A DNA stretch of 64,000 nucleotides from Bradyrhizobium genosp. L. GTDB taxonomy: Bacteria; Pseudomonadota; Alphaproteobacteria; Rhizobiales; Xanthobacteraceae. The translations under genes were made by a program, and so were the position numbers. Shown one piece after another: positions 8,299 to 17,236 of this stretch. The stretch spans positions 3,968,001 through 4,032,000 of the forward strand of contig NZ_CP061378.1 of NCBI RefSeq assembly GCF_015624485.1, read 5' to 3'. The notes beneath the pieces were generated by a model. That model searched no databases and was not told the origin of the DNA. It saw only the letters and a program-made list of their open reading frames with translations. Position 1 is the stretch's first letter, and the number at the start of each line of letters is the position of its first letter.

Positions 8299-10182
8299 GT
8301 GACGTTTCGCGAATCAAATCCGGCGCCTCACGCAACCGTTGCAGCGCGGCTCGGACGCCGCGCGATGGCCTGCCTGTCGCTCGCGCTTGCGCTGATGGCA
8401 ACGGGAAGCGCCCCTGCGGCGGCGGCCGAGAGTTACGCTATCGCCATGCACGGCGACCCGGCGCTGCCGCCCGACTTTACCCACCTGCCCTACGCCAATC
8501 CCGACGCCCCCAAGGGCGGCCGCCTGGTGCAGAGCCCCCGCGAAGGCACCTTCGACAGCCTCAATCCCCTGATCGTCAGGGGCCTCGCCGTGCAGCAGCT
8601 CCGCGGCTACGCCTATGAACGCGGCTATGTCTATGAAAGCCTGATGGTTCGCAACAATGACGAGCCCTTCACCCTGTACGGCCTGCTGGCCCGCAGCGTC
8701 GAGACTGACGACGCGAGGGACTACGTCACCTTCCGCATCGATCCGCGTGCGCGGTTCTCCGACGGGCAGCCGGTCACCGCCGACGACGTGGTGTTCTCGC
8801 TGACGCTGTTGCGCGACCACGGCCGTCCGCTGCATCACCAGTATTATTCGAAAGTCGCAAAGACCGAGGTGCTCGACCCGCTGACGGTGCGGTTCGATTT
8901 CGGCGGCGTGGCGGATCGCGAATTGCCGCTGATCCTCGGCCTGATGCCGGTCCTGCCGCGTCATGCCACCGACGTCGCCAAATTCGAGGAGACGACAATG
9001 ACGCCGCCGATCGGCTCCGGCCCGTACCGGGTGGCGGCGGTCAACCCCGGCACCAGCGTGACCTTCACCCGCAATCCCGATTACTGGGGGCGCGACCTGC
9101 CGGTGAACCGCGGCATGTGGAATTTCGACGAGATCAGGCTCGATTACTACCGCGACGCCAACAGCCAGTTCGAGGCCTTCAAGCGCGGCCTCTACGACTT
9201 CCGGACCGAGCCCGAGCCGCTGCGCTGGCACGACGGCTACGACTTCCCGGCGGCGACAAGCGGCGAGGTGATCCGCGATACCATCAAGCTCGGCACGCCC
9301 TACCCGTCCGAATTCCTGGTGTTCAACACCCGCCGGCCGAAATTCGCCGATGTCAGGGTGCGCCAGGCGCTGTCGATGCTGTTCGATTTCGAATGGATCA
9401 ACCGCAATTACTATTTCGGTCTCTATTCGCGCGCCGGCGGCTTTTTTGCCGGCTCGGAATTGTCGGCCTACGGCCGTCCCGCCGACGATCGCGAGCGCGA
9501 TCTGCTCAAGCCGTATCTGTCGCATATCCCGCCCGACATCCTCGAGGGCCGCTATCGCCTGCCCGTCACCGACGGCTCGGGGCGCGACCGTACCGTGCTG
9601 CGTGACGCGCTGAAGCTGCTGTCGGACGCCGGCTACGCGCTCGACGGCACGGCGCTGAAGCAGCGTTCGACCGGAACGCCGCTCACCATCGAGATCCTGC
9701 TGACCACGCGCGAGCATGAACGCATCGCGCTCGCCTATCAGCGCGACCTCAAGCGCGCCGGGATCGACGCCACGGTGCGGGTGGTCGACGCCGTGCAGTT
9801 CGAGCAGCGCCGGCTCGGCTACGATTTCGACATGATCCCCAACCGCTGGGACCAGTCGCTGTCTCCCGGCAATGAGCAGGCTTTCTACTGGGGCAGCCAG
9901 GGCGCCGACGTCCCGGGCACCCGCAACTACATGGGCGCCAAGGACCCGGCCATCGATGCCATGATCGCGGCGCTGCTCAGGGCGCGGCAGCGGCCGGAAT
10001 TCGTCTCGGCGGTGTGGGCGCTGGATCGTGCGCTGATGTCGGGCTTCTACGCTATCCCCCTCTTTAATGCGGGAGAGCAATGGATCGCACGCTGGAATCG
10101 GATAGAACGACCATCGACCGATGCGCTGTCGGGCTACCTGCCGGAGACCTGGTGGCAGAAGCCCGGCGCGCAGTCCCAGTAG
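8299..10182 (+). CDS. ABC transporter substrate-binding protein, family 5 (YejA-like)
   Basis: A 627-residue periplasmic peptide/oligopeptide-type binding protein (SBP_bac_5). The GTG at 8299 opens the longest frame; the ATG at 8365 (MACLSLALALMATGSAPA) would give a cleaner signal peptide ending in AAA-ES. The mature start, with HGDPALPPDF...YANPDAPKGGRL, closely resembles YejA, which takes up peptides such as microcin C. Conserved SBP_bac_5 features include RFSDGQPVTADDVVFSL and the IGSGPYRV turn. No permease or ATPase gene lies nearby, so it is an orphan here or shares a distant transporter. The downstream ligase-like gene begins 50 bp later on the same strand and may be cotranscribed. Confidence 0.87.
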   Translation: MTFRESNPAPHATVAARLGRRAMACLSLALALMATGSAPAAAAESYAIAMHGDPALPPDFTHLPYANPDAPKGGRLVQSPREGTFDSLNPLIVRGLAVQQLRGYAYERGYVYESLMVRNNDEPFTLYGLLARSVETDDARDYVTFRIDPRARFSDGQPVTADDVVFSLTLLRDHGRPLHHQYYSKVAKTEVLDPLTVRFDFGGVADRELPLILGLMPVLPRHATDVAKFEETTMTPPIGSGPYRVAAVNPGTSVTFTRNPDYWGRDLPVNRGMWNFDEIRLDYYRDANSQFEAFKRGLYDFRTEPEPLRWHDGYDFPAATSGEVIRDTIKLGTPYPSEFLVFNTRRPKFADVRVRQALSMLFDFEWINRNYYFGLYSRAGGFFAGSELSAYGRPADDRERDLLKPYLSHIPPDILEGRYRLPVTDGSGRDRTVLRDALKLLSDAGYALDGTALKQRSTGTPLTIEILLTTREHERIALAYQRDLKRAGIDATVRVVDAVQFEQRRLGYDFDMIPNRWDQSLSPGNEQAFYWGSQGADVPGTRNYMGAKDPAIDAMIAALLRARQRPEFVSAVWALDRALMSGFYAIPLFNAGEQWIARWNRIERPSTDALSGYLPETWWQKPGAQSQ

Positions 10183-10232
10183 TTGATCGAAGCGAGCCAC
10201 CCGATCCCGGCAATGCAAGCGAAATTGACCCC

Positions 10233-11741
10233 GTGAACCAGCCGATCTCCTCGCCCACGCTCGATACCCTGTTCAAGCGGATCCTGGCGCGGCAACCGGA
10301 TGCGCTGGCGCTGGTCGACCCGTTCAACAAGCAGCGCATCACCGGGCAGACCCGCAAGCGCCTGACCTACGCGCAGGCCGACCGCGCAATTGGCGCGATC
10401 GCGGCCCATTTCGTCGAGAGCGGATTGCCGGCCAATTCGGTGATCGCCGTCCAGTTGCCCACGACCGTCGAATTCGCGCTGACCATCCTGGCCGCGCATC
10501 GGGTCGGACTGGTGGTGCTGCCGCTGCCGCTGTTGTGGCGGCAGGCCGAACTGACCTCCGCGCTGAACCGCACCGCGGCGCGGGCGATCGTCACCTGCGG
10601 CCGGATCGACGGCGTCTCCTATGCCGACGTCGCGATGAATGCCGCCGCGGAAGCCTTCTCGATCCGCCATGTGTTCGGCTTCGGCGATGATCTGCCGGAA
10701 GGCATGGCCTCGCTCGATCAGGCGATCCTGCAGGACTCACGGACACAGCGCTCGGTGATCCAGGACGGCCGCAAGGCGGCCCTGATCTCCTTCGACGTCA
10801 CCAGCGACGGCTTTCGTCCCGTCCCCCGCGCGCATTTCAGCCTGATCGCGGGCGGGCTCGCGATGTCGTTCGAGAGCGACATCGCGCAAGGCGCCACCAT
10901 CATGTCGGCGTTCGCGCCGATGTCGTTTGCCGGCCTCTGCGCCTCGCTGGTGGTTTGGCTATTGTCCGGCGGCACCTTGGTGCTGCATCACCCGTTCGAC
11001 GAAGAGACGTTCGAGACCCAGTTCAGGGATCATGAGTGCGACACGCTGTTCGCGCCCGCACAGCTCGCCCTGCGGCTCGACGAACGCGGGCTGTCGGAGC
11101 GGCTGCCGAGCCTGCACAGGGCCGTCGGCCTCTGGCGGACGCCGGAACAGGTCGCCTCCAGCGCAGCCTGGAGCTCGCAACGGGCGTCCCTGACCGACGT
11201 CTATCTGTTCGGCGAGGCCGGCCTGTTCAGCGCGCGCCGCACCAGCGAGGATGGATCGCCGGCGGCGATCAAGCCGGGTCCGCATGGCGCATCGCGGGAT
11301 ATCCCGGGTGCGGCCGTCGCCGGCGAGATCCTGCTTACGCCAAAGGGTACGCTGGCGCTGCGCGGCCCGATGGTTCCGGTCGCCGCCTATGCACCACCGC
11401 CGCCGCCGGGCGACAGCATGATCGCGCCGCCGCCGCGGGATTACGTTGATACCGAATATGCCGCGCGGGCCGACCGCGCGACGGGCGCCATCAGCATCAC
11501 CGCACCGCCGTCGGGGGTCATGACGGTCGGCGGCTACCGCTTCCTTGCGCAGGAGTTGCAGGAGTGGTCGCGGCGGCTGGGCCAGGGCGCGTTGCTCACG
11601 GCCTTGCCTGACCGGCTCAGCGGCCACCGGCTCGCCGGACGCGCCCAGGACAATGCCCGGGCTCGCGACGCGCTGACGGAACTCGGGCTTAACCCCTTGA
11701 TGGTCGAAGCGTTTCGCGACCGCGCTGGCGCCTTGGGTTAA
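10233..11741 (+). CDS. acyl-CoA synthetase-like (AMP-binding) protein, degenerate
   Basis: A 502-residue protein of the ANL adenylate-forming superfamily, starting at GTG 10233 (VNQPISSPTLDTL); the open frame extends upstream into the preceding gene. The N-terminal half is recognisable (LTYAQADRAIGAIAAHF, VIAVQLPTTVEFALTIL, AHRVGLVVLPLPLLWR). The normally invariant P-loop [ST]SG[ST]TGxPK appears as TSDGFRPVPRAH near residue 190, and the YGxTE motif appears as YLFGEAG. The C-terminal catalytic lysine region is short and unclear. It may bind but not activate an acyl substrate. It lies between a binding-protein gene and a GGDEF-like gene on the same strand. Confidence 0.75.
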   Translation: MNQPISSPTLDTLFKRILARQPDALALVDPFNKQRITGQTRKRLTYAQADRAIGAIAAHFVESGLPANSVIAVQLPTTVEFALTILAAHRVGLVVLPLPLLWRQAELTSALNRTAARAIVTCGRIDGVSYADVAMNAAAEAFSIRHVFGFGDDLPEGMASLDQAILQDSRTQRSVIQDGRKAALISFDVTSDGFRPVPRAHFSLIAGGLAMSFESDIAQGATIMSAFAPMSFAGLCASLVVWLLSGGTLVLHHPFDEETFETQFRDHECDTLFAPAQLALRLDERGLSERLPSLHRAVGLWRTPEQVASSAAWSSQRASLTDVYLFGEAGLFSARRTSEDGSPAAIKPGPHGASRDIPGAAVAGEILLTPKGTLALRGPMVPVAAYAPPPPPGDSMIAPPPRDYVDTEYAARADRATGAISITAPPSGVMTVGGYRFLAQELQEWSRRLGQGALLTALPDRLSGHRLAGRAQDNARARDALTELGLNPLMVEAFRDRAGALG

Positions 11742-11860
11742 ACTCTTATCATTGCATTAGTCTTAGCATTGCGTTGACGCTGCATTAAGCCAAGCGAACT
11801 AGCATTCCGGCCATTGCTCATCCCTTTGGCTGACCCCTTGCTTTGGTTCCGAGCGTTCGC

Positions 11861-13087
11861 ATGTCGCAACAAGGTCCGGTGCTCATCGTGACGGCGGCCG
11901 CAAGGCCCACCTTCGCTGCCGTGCTCGATGAGACCAAACTGTTCCCGGTGGTGACCACCGACTGGAACGAGGCCGGCCGTGCCATCGAGCAGGTGAAGCC
12001 GGCAGCGATCCTCGCGGCAGCCGAGATCGCCGATTTCGCGGCCCTGGCGATGCTCGCCAAGCGTGCCGCCGCCCGCGCGCCGTATCTGCCGCTGATCGCA
12101 GTCGATCCCTCGACCACCCTGCCCGACACCGCGATGGCGTTCTTCCAGCGCAAGGGCCAGCCGGATCGGCTGATCGCGCGTCTCAACGCCGCCCTGCGCG
12201 TCCGCGCGCTGCACGCCACCGTGATGCGGCGGCTGGTGCCACCGGCGCCGATCGCGCTCACGGACGTCGATCCGGTCGGCGAAGCGACCATGCTGCTGAT
12301 CGGCCGCGGCGGCGCCTACCCGGCGCTGTCGGTCGCTCTCGGCGAACGCGCCGGCGTGGTCGGTGCGCTCAGCATCGAGGCCGCCGCGAAGCATCTTTCC
12401 AATCGCGACATCGACGGCATCGTGCTGTCGGAAGGCTTCACCACGCGGGTGATGGATGCGTTCCTGACCGTGCTGACCGAGGATGTCCGCTTCCGGCCTC
12501 TGCCCGTGATCGTCGCCTCGGGCGAGCTCACGCACCGCTACGACCTGCCCAATCTCGAAATCATCGCGGCCGGGCCGACACGGATCGCCGATATCGCATT
12601 GCCGATGATCCGTCAGCACGCCTTCGAGGCGCGGCTCAGCCGCATGCTGCGCGCGATCGACGCCAAGGGCCTGATCGATGCCCGCACCGGCCTGCTCACC
12701 AAGGTCGCATTCGACCGCGACTTCGCCACCGCCGTCTACCAGACCGCCGAGCGCGGCGGCGCGCTGTCGGTCGCGAAGTTTTCGTTCGACAGCGCCAATC
12801 CCCGCGCGCAATTCGACGGCGCGCGGATCATCAGCAAGCTGATGCGCCAGGCCGATTTCGGCGCGGTGCTGGACGACCAGTCGATCATCGTGGCGTTCGC
12901 CGGCACCGATTTGCGCAACGCGCAGGCGATCACGCGGCGCCTCGCCAGCGTGATGCGCCACACCAACCACGGCCGGCGCGACACGCGGAGCGAGCCCGCC
13001 GTCACCGTGACTGCGCTGCTGTCCGGCGATTCCGCAACATCGCTGCTGGCGCGCCTGATGCAGACGCCGGAGCGCGCCGCGTCGTAA
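11861..13087 (+). CDS. degenerate GGDEF-domain protein with receiver-like N-terminus
   Basis: A 408-residue protein from ATG 11861. Residues 1-120 look like a receiver-like alpha/beta fold (GPVLIVTAAARPTF, PYLPLIAVD). A second alpha/beta segment spans about 140-255. The C-terminal 150 residues resemble a diguanylate cyclase domain: IDARTGLLTKVAFDRDF corresponds to the DxLTGLxNRRxF entry helix. The catalytic GGDEF position, expected before IIVAF, reads LDDQS, so the magnesium/GTP residues are missing. I infer an enzymatically inactive GGDEF fold, perhaps a c-di-GMP or protein-interaction module. The protein ends at 13087, upstream of a dispersed repeat. Confidence 0.7.
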   Translation: MSQQGPVLIVTAAARPTFAAVLDETKLFPVVTTDWNEAGRAIEQVKPAAILAAAEIADFAALAMLAKRAAARAPYLPLIAVDPSTTLPDTAMAFFQRKGQPDRLIARLNAALRVRALHATVMRRLVPPAPIALTDVDPVGEATMLLIGRGGAYPALSVALGERAGVVGALSIEAAAKHLSNRDIDGIVLSEGFTTRVMDAFLTVLTEDVRFRPLPVIVASGELTHRYDLPNLEIIAAGPTRIADIALPMIRQHAFEARLSRMLRAIDAKGLIDARTGLLTKVAFDRDFATAVYQTAERGGALSVAKFSFDSANPRAQFDGARIISKLMRQADFGAVLDDQSIIVAFAGTDLRNAQAITRRLASVMRHTNHGRRDTRSEPAVTVTALLSGDSATSLLARLMQTPERAAS

Positions 13088-13097
13088 TGCCGATCAT

Positions 13098-13186
13098 GTA
13101 GGGTGGGCAAAGGAGCGCAAGCGACGTGCACACCATTCTGGCTCGGTGCTCGTGAGGGTGGGCACGCTTCGCTTCGCCCACCCTAC
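13098..13186. repeat. dispersed palindromic intergenic repeat
   Basis: An imperfect inverted repeat bounded by GTAGGGTGGGCAAAG on the left and CTTCGCCCACCCTAC on the right, with internal GGTGGGCACGCTTCG. The type is familiar from Bradyrhizobium intergenic DNA. It lies between the convergent ends of the GGDEF-like gene and mfd and could stop transcription from both sides. Confidence 0.8.
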
Positions 13187-13217
13187 AAAGTCGCAATGAC
13201 GTGGAGCGACTACGCCC

Positions 13218-16200
13218 TCACGCCGCCTTCTTGCTCTCCGCGAGATTGGCGAGCTGCCGCAGGATCTCGGTAGTGCCGGCGAGACGCTCTTCCGGCGTCT
13301 CCCAGTCCTGGAAGAACACCACCTTCATGTCCGGCCGCACCTTGGCGGCTTGGCCGTGCTGGCGAATGAACATCACCAGCCGATCCGGATGAGCGAAGGA
13401 GTTGTCGCGGAAGGTGATGACGGCGCCCTTCGGGCCGGCATCGACCTTCTCGACATTGGCGCGGCGGCAATAGGCCTTGATCGCGGCGACCTTGAACAGA
13501 TAGCGCACCTCGTCGGGCAGCACGCCGAAGCGGTCGCGCATCTCGACGGCGAAATTGTCGATCTCGTCGTCGGTCTCCAGATCGGCGAGCCGGCGATACA
13601 GCGACAGCCGTACCGAGAGGTCGTTGACGTAATCCTCGGGGATCAGCACCGGCATGCCGATCGTGATCTGAGGCGACCAGCGGTCCGCCGCGGGCTCTGC
13701 GACGCCGGCCTTGAGGTTGATGATCGCTTCCTCCAGCATCGACTGGTAGAGCTCGAAGCCGACCTCCTTGATGTGGCCGGACTGCTCTTCGCCCAACAGA
13801 TTGCCGGCGCCGCGGATGTCGAGATCGTGCGAAGCGAGCTGGAAGCCGGCGCCCAGCGTCTCCAGCGATTGCAGCACCTTGAGCCGCCGCTCCGCCTGCG
13901 CCGTGATCTTCTGCTGCGCCGGCAGCGTGAACAGCGCATAGGCGCGCAGCTTGGAACGGCCGACGCGGCCGCGCAGCTGATACAGTTGCGCGAGGCCGAA
14001 CATGTCGGCACGATGCACGATCAGCGTGTTGGCGTTGGGGATGTCGAGGCCGGACTCGACGATGGTGGTCGAAAGCAGGAGGTCGTATTTGCCGTCGTAG
14101 AACGCCGACATGATGTCCTCGATCACGGTCGGCGGCATCTGGCCGTGGGCGACCGCGACCTTCATCTCCGGCACGTTCTTGTCGAGGAAATCCTTGACGC
14201 CGGCGAGGTCCTCGATCCGCGGCACGACATAGAACGCCTGCCCGCCGCGGTAGCGCTCGCGCAGCAGCGCCTCGCGGATCATCAGGGGATCGTGCGGCGC
14301 GACGAAGGTACGCACCGCCAGCCGATCGACCGGGGGCGAGGCGATGATCGAGAGCTCGCGGACGCCGGTGAGCGCCAGTTGCAGCGTGCGCGGGATTGGC
14401 GTCGCCGACAGCGTCAGCACGTGAACCTGGGCGCGCAACTGCTTCAGCCGCTCCTTGTGGCTGACGCCGAAATGCTGCTCTTCGTCGACGATCAGCAGCC
14501 CGAGGTCTTTGAACTTGATGGCCTTGCCGAGCAGCGCATGGGTGCCGACCACGATGTCGACGTGGCCCTCGGTGAGCCCTTTCTTGACCTGGTTCAACTC
14601 CTTGGTCGAGACCAGCCGTGAGGCCTGCGCGACATTGACCGGGAATCCCTTGAAACGTTCGGTGAAGGTGCGCGAGTGCTGCCGCGCCAGCAGCGTCGTC
14701 GGCACCACGACCGCGACCTGCTTGCCTTCCAGCGCCACCGCAAAGGCCGCGCGCAGCGCCACCTCGGTCTTGCCGAAGCCGACGTCGCCGCAGATCAGCC
14801 GGTCCATCGGACGGCCGATCTCGAGGTCTTTCAAGGTCGAGGTGATCGCCCCTAACTGGTCCTCGGTCTCCTCATAGGGGAAGCGCGCGCAGAACTCGTC
14901 ATAGACATGCGGCTGCAGCGGGAATTTCGGCGCCTCGTGCAGCTGTCGCTCGGCGGCGATCTTGATCAGCTCGCCCGCGATCTCGCGGATGCGGTTCTTG
15001 AGTTTTGCCTTGCGCGCCTGCCAGCCGCCGCCACCGAGACGGTCGAGCTCGGCAGTGGCGCTGTCGGAGCCGTAGCGCGACAGCAGCTCGATGTTCTCCA
15101 CCGGCAGGAACAGTTTGGTCTCGGCGGCATAATGCAGCTCGAGGCAGTCATGCGGCGCGCCGGACACCTGCAACGTCTGCAGCCCGACGAAGCGGCCGAT
15201 GCCGTGCTCGACATGGACGACGAGATCGCCGGTCGCGAGAGACGTCACCTCCGAGATGAAATTGTCGAGCTTGCGGCTCGCCTTGCGCGGCCGCACCAGG
15301 CGGTCGCCCAGGATGTCCTGCTCGCTGATGACGGCGAATTCGTCGGTCTCGAAGCCGCTTTCCATGCCGAGCACGGCCAGCATGGTCTCGTTGCGCGGTG
15401 TCGCCTGCACAATGCGCCAGGTATTGACGCTGGTGGTGTTCAACAGCTTGTGGTCGCGCAGCATCGCGCCCATCCGGTCGCGCGAGCCCTCGCTCCACAG
15501 CGCGATGATCACCTTCTTGCGCTGGGTTTGCAGTGCGCCGACGTGGGCGACCACGGCCTCGAATACGTTGACGTTGCCGTCGGCCCGCTCCGGCGCAAAG
15601 CTGCGGCCGGCCCGCGCACCGGCGTCGAACACCTCGGTCGAGCCTTCCGGCACAGCAAACGGCGTCAGCCGCGCCAGCGGCACCTCGCCGAGCAGTTTGG
15701 TCCATTCGGCCTCGGTTAGATAGAGCTTGTCGGGCGGCAGCGGCTTGTAGATCGCGCCGCCGCCGGGATGCTCCAACGCCTCGCGGCGCGCCTCGTAATA
15801 ATCGGCGATCTGCGTGAAGCGTTCGCGCGCGGCGTCCTCGCCCTGCGGCTCGATCGCGACGGTGGCGCCATCGAGATAGTCGAACAGCGTGTCCATCCGT
15901 TCCTGGAACAGCGGCAGCCAATGCTCCATGCCGGGATGGCGGCGGCCTTCTGAGACGGCCTCATAGAGCTGGTCGTCGCGCTCCGGCGCGCCGAACGCCG
16001 CCACATAGCCCATGCGGAAGCGGCGGATGGTTTCGGTGGTGAGCTGGAATTCGGAGACCGGGACGAGATCGAGCCCGCGCATGTCGAGATGCGTGCGCTG
16101 GGTCTCGGCATCGAAGGTGCGGATCGATTCCAGGCTATCGCCGAAGAAATCGAAGCGCACCGGCTGTTCGAGACCGGCAGGAAACAGATCGAGGATACCG

Positions 16201-16736
16201 CCGCGCACGGCGTATTCACCGGGTTCGCGCACCGTGGAGGAGCGCGTGTAGCCATTGTGCTCGAGCCAGGCGACGACTGAATCCATCGGCACGACATTGC
16301 CTGGGGCGACCGACAGCGCCTGCGAAGCGACCTGCTCGCGCGCCGGCACGCGCTGCACGGCCGCGTTCACCGTGGTCAGCACGATCAGCGGCTTGTCGCT
16401 TCCCGCGAGCCGCGACAGCTTCGCCAACGTGGTCAGGCGCTGCGCCAGAATACCGGCATGCGGCGACACCCGATCATAGGGCTGGCAGTCCCAGGCCGGG
16501 ATCTGCATGACGCCGATATCGGGTGCGAAGAAAGACAACGCGCGCGCGAGCTGAGCCATCCGCGCGCCGTCGCGGCAGACCACGGCAAGGCTGACGGCCG
16601 GCCGCTTCGGCTTCGCCGCGATCGCGCGCGCCAGATCCGAGATGACGAGCCCCTCGGCACCCTCGGCCACATTGGCGATGGTCAGCACATGGCCCGGCGC
16701 CAGCAGCGCGGCAGGAGACTTGGCAGGCTGTTTCAT
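13218..16736 (-). CDS. mfd: transcription-repair coupling factor Mfd
   Basis: A 1172-residue protein, close to the E. coli length of 1148. Mfd removes RNA polymerase stalled at DNA lesions and recruits UvrA. N-terminal UvrB-like modules are visible (MQIPAWDCQPYDR, RGGILDLFPAG). The RNAP-interaction (CarD-like) domain carries LVVHVEHGIGRFVGLQ and LFLPVENIELLSRYG near residues 515-565. The RecG-like translocase has Walker A GDVGFGKTEVALRAAF, Walker B as LLIVDEEQHFGV, TLSATPIPRTLQLAL, and QLRGRVGRSKLRAYA (motif VI). The C-terminal TRCF domain ends in RLAGTTEILRQL. The start codon overlaps the sdhE stop by four bases (16733-16736), so sdhE and mfd form an operon. Confidence 0.97.
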   Translation of the reverse strand: MKQPAKSPAALLAPGHVLTIANVAEGAEGLVISDLARAIAAKPKRPAVSLAVVCRDGARMAQLARALSFFAPDIGVMQIPAWDCQPYDRVSPHAGILAQRLTTLAKLSRLAGSDKPLIVLTTVNAAVQRVPAREQVASQALSVAPGNVVPMDSVVAWLEHNGYTRSSTVREPGEYAVRGGILDLFPAGLEQPVRFDFFGDSLESIRTFDAETQRTHLDMRGLDLVPVSEFQLTTETIRRFRMGYVAAFGAPERDDQLYEAVSEGRRHPGMEHWLPLFQERMDTLFDYLDGATVAIEPQGEDAARERFTQIADYYEARREALEHPGGGAIYKPLPPDKLYLTEAEWTKLLGEVPLARLTPFAVPEGSTEVFDAGARAGRSFAPERADGNVNVFEAVVAHVGALQTQRKKVIIALWSEGSRDRMGAMLRDHKLLNTTSVNTWRIVQATPRNETMLAVLGMESGFETDEFAVISEQDILGDRLVRPRKASRKLDNFISEVTSLATGDLVVHVEHGIGRFVGLQTLQVSGAPHDCLELHYAAETKLFLPVENIELLSRYGSDSATAELDRLGGGGWQARKAKLKNRIREIAGELIKIAAERQLHEAPKFPLQPHVYDEFCARFPYEETEDQLGAITSTLKDLEIGRPMDRLICGDVGFGKTEVALRAAFAVALEGKQVAVVVPTTLLARQHSRTFTERFKGFPVNVAQASRLVSTKELNQVKKGLTEGHVDIVVGTHALLGKAIKFKDLGLLIVDEEQHFGVSHKERLKQLRAQVHVLTLSATPIPRTLQLALTGVRELSIIASPPVDRLAVRTFVAPHDPLMIREALLRERYRGGQAFYVVPRIEDLAGVKDFLDKNVPEMKVAVAHGQMPPTVIEDIMSAFYDGKYDLLLSTTIVESGLDIPNANTLIVHRADMFGLAQLYQLRGRVGRSKLRAYALFTLPAQQKITAQAERRLKVLQSLETLGAGFQLASHDLDIRGAGNLLGEEQSGHIKEVGFELYQSMLEEAIINLKAGVAEPAADRWSPQITIGMPVLIPEDYVNDLSVRLSLYRRLADLETDDEIDNFAVEMRDRFGVLPDEVRYLFKVAAIKAYCRRANVEKVDAGPKGAVITFRDNSFAHPDRLVMFIRQHGQAAKVRPDMKVVFFQDWETPEERLAGTTEILRQLANLAESKKAA

Positions 16737-17023
16737 GCGCCGTGGTCCGCCGGCCTAAACGCCTTGATCCGGGCGAACAACGCGGTGGCGTATGCCGCCG
16801 GCAGCACCTTGTCGCCGGTCAGCGCGGCATAGAGATCGGGATCCGGCAGCTCGATCAGGTGCTCGAGCTCGTCCAGTTCCTGGTCGGTGAGATCGGCGAT
16901 CGCCGTATCCGCGAAGCGGCCCAGGATCAGGTCCATCTCCCTGGTGCCGCGGTGCCAGCAGCGAAACAAAAGCCGCTTGCGGCGGTCATCGAGCCCATCG
17001 CTCGACCGTGTCGATCCCGTCAT
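16733..17023 (-). CDS. sdhE: FAD assembly factor SdhE (succinate dehydrogenase assembly factor 2)
   Basis: A 96-residue protein from the ATG at 17023 (MTGSTRSSDG). SdhE promotes covalent attachment of FAD to the flavoprotein subunit of succinate dehydrogenase. The key RGxxE motif is present as RGTREMD in the context LLFRCWHRGTREMDLILGRF, followed by the acidic helix DQELDELEHLIELPDPDLY, which is typical. The frame stays open upstream through the dispersed repeat, but that segment has no family resemblance. It overlaps mfd by four bases and is divergent from recG. Confidence 0.92.
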   Translation of the reverse strand: MTGSTRSSDGLDDRRKRLLFRCWHRGTREMDLILGRFADTAIADLTDQELDELEHLIELPDPDLYAALTGDKVLPAAYATALFARIKAFRPADHGA

Positions 17024-17130
17024 GTCGCAAAATCCATCCAACGCGAAATGCCCGGACGTGCCGGGCGGGGTTGATATAGCGACCGCGACGGCCGATGTCA
17101 GTATCCGTTGTGCATCGACCCCTACCAAAT

Positions 17131-17210
17131 CGTCATGGCCGGGCTTGACCCGGCCATCCACGTCGTGGCCACAAAAGACGTGGATGCTCGGGACCAGGCC
17201 GGGCATGACG
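17131..17210. repeat. dispersed palindromic intergenic repeat
   Basis: An 80-bp imperfect inverted repeat: CGTCATGGCCGGGCTTGACC at the left, with a reversed counterpart ending GGCCGGGCATGACG. It sits in the sdhE-recG divergent spacer, so it may lie inside the 5' region of either transcript. The family is familiar from Bradyrhizobium genomes. Confidence 0.8.
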
Positions 17211-17236
17211 GTGAAGATTGGTCCTAGGTTTCCCGA

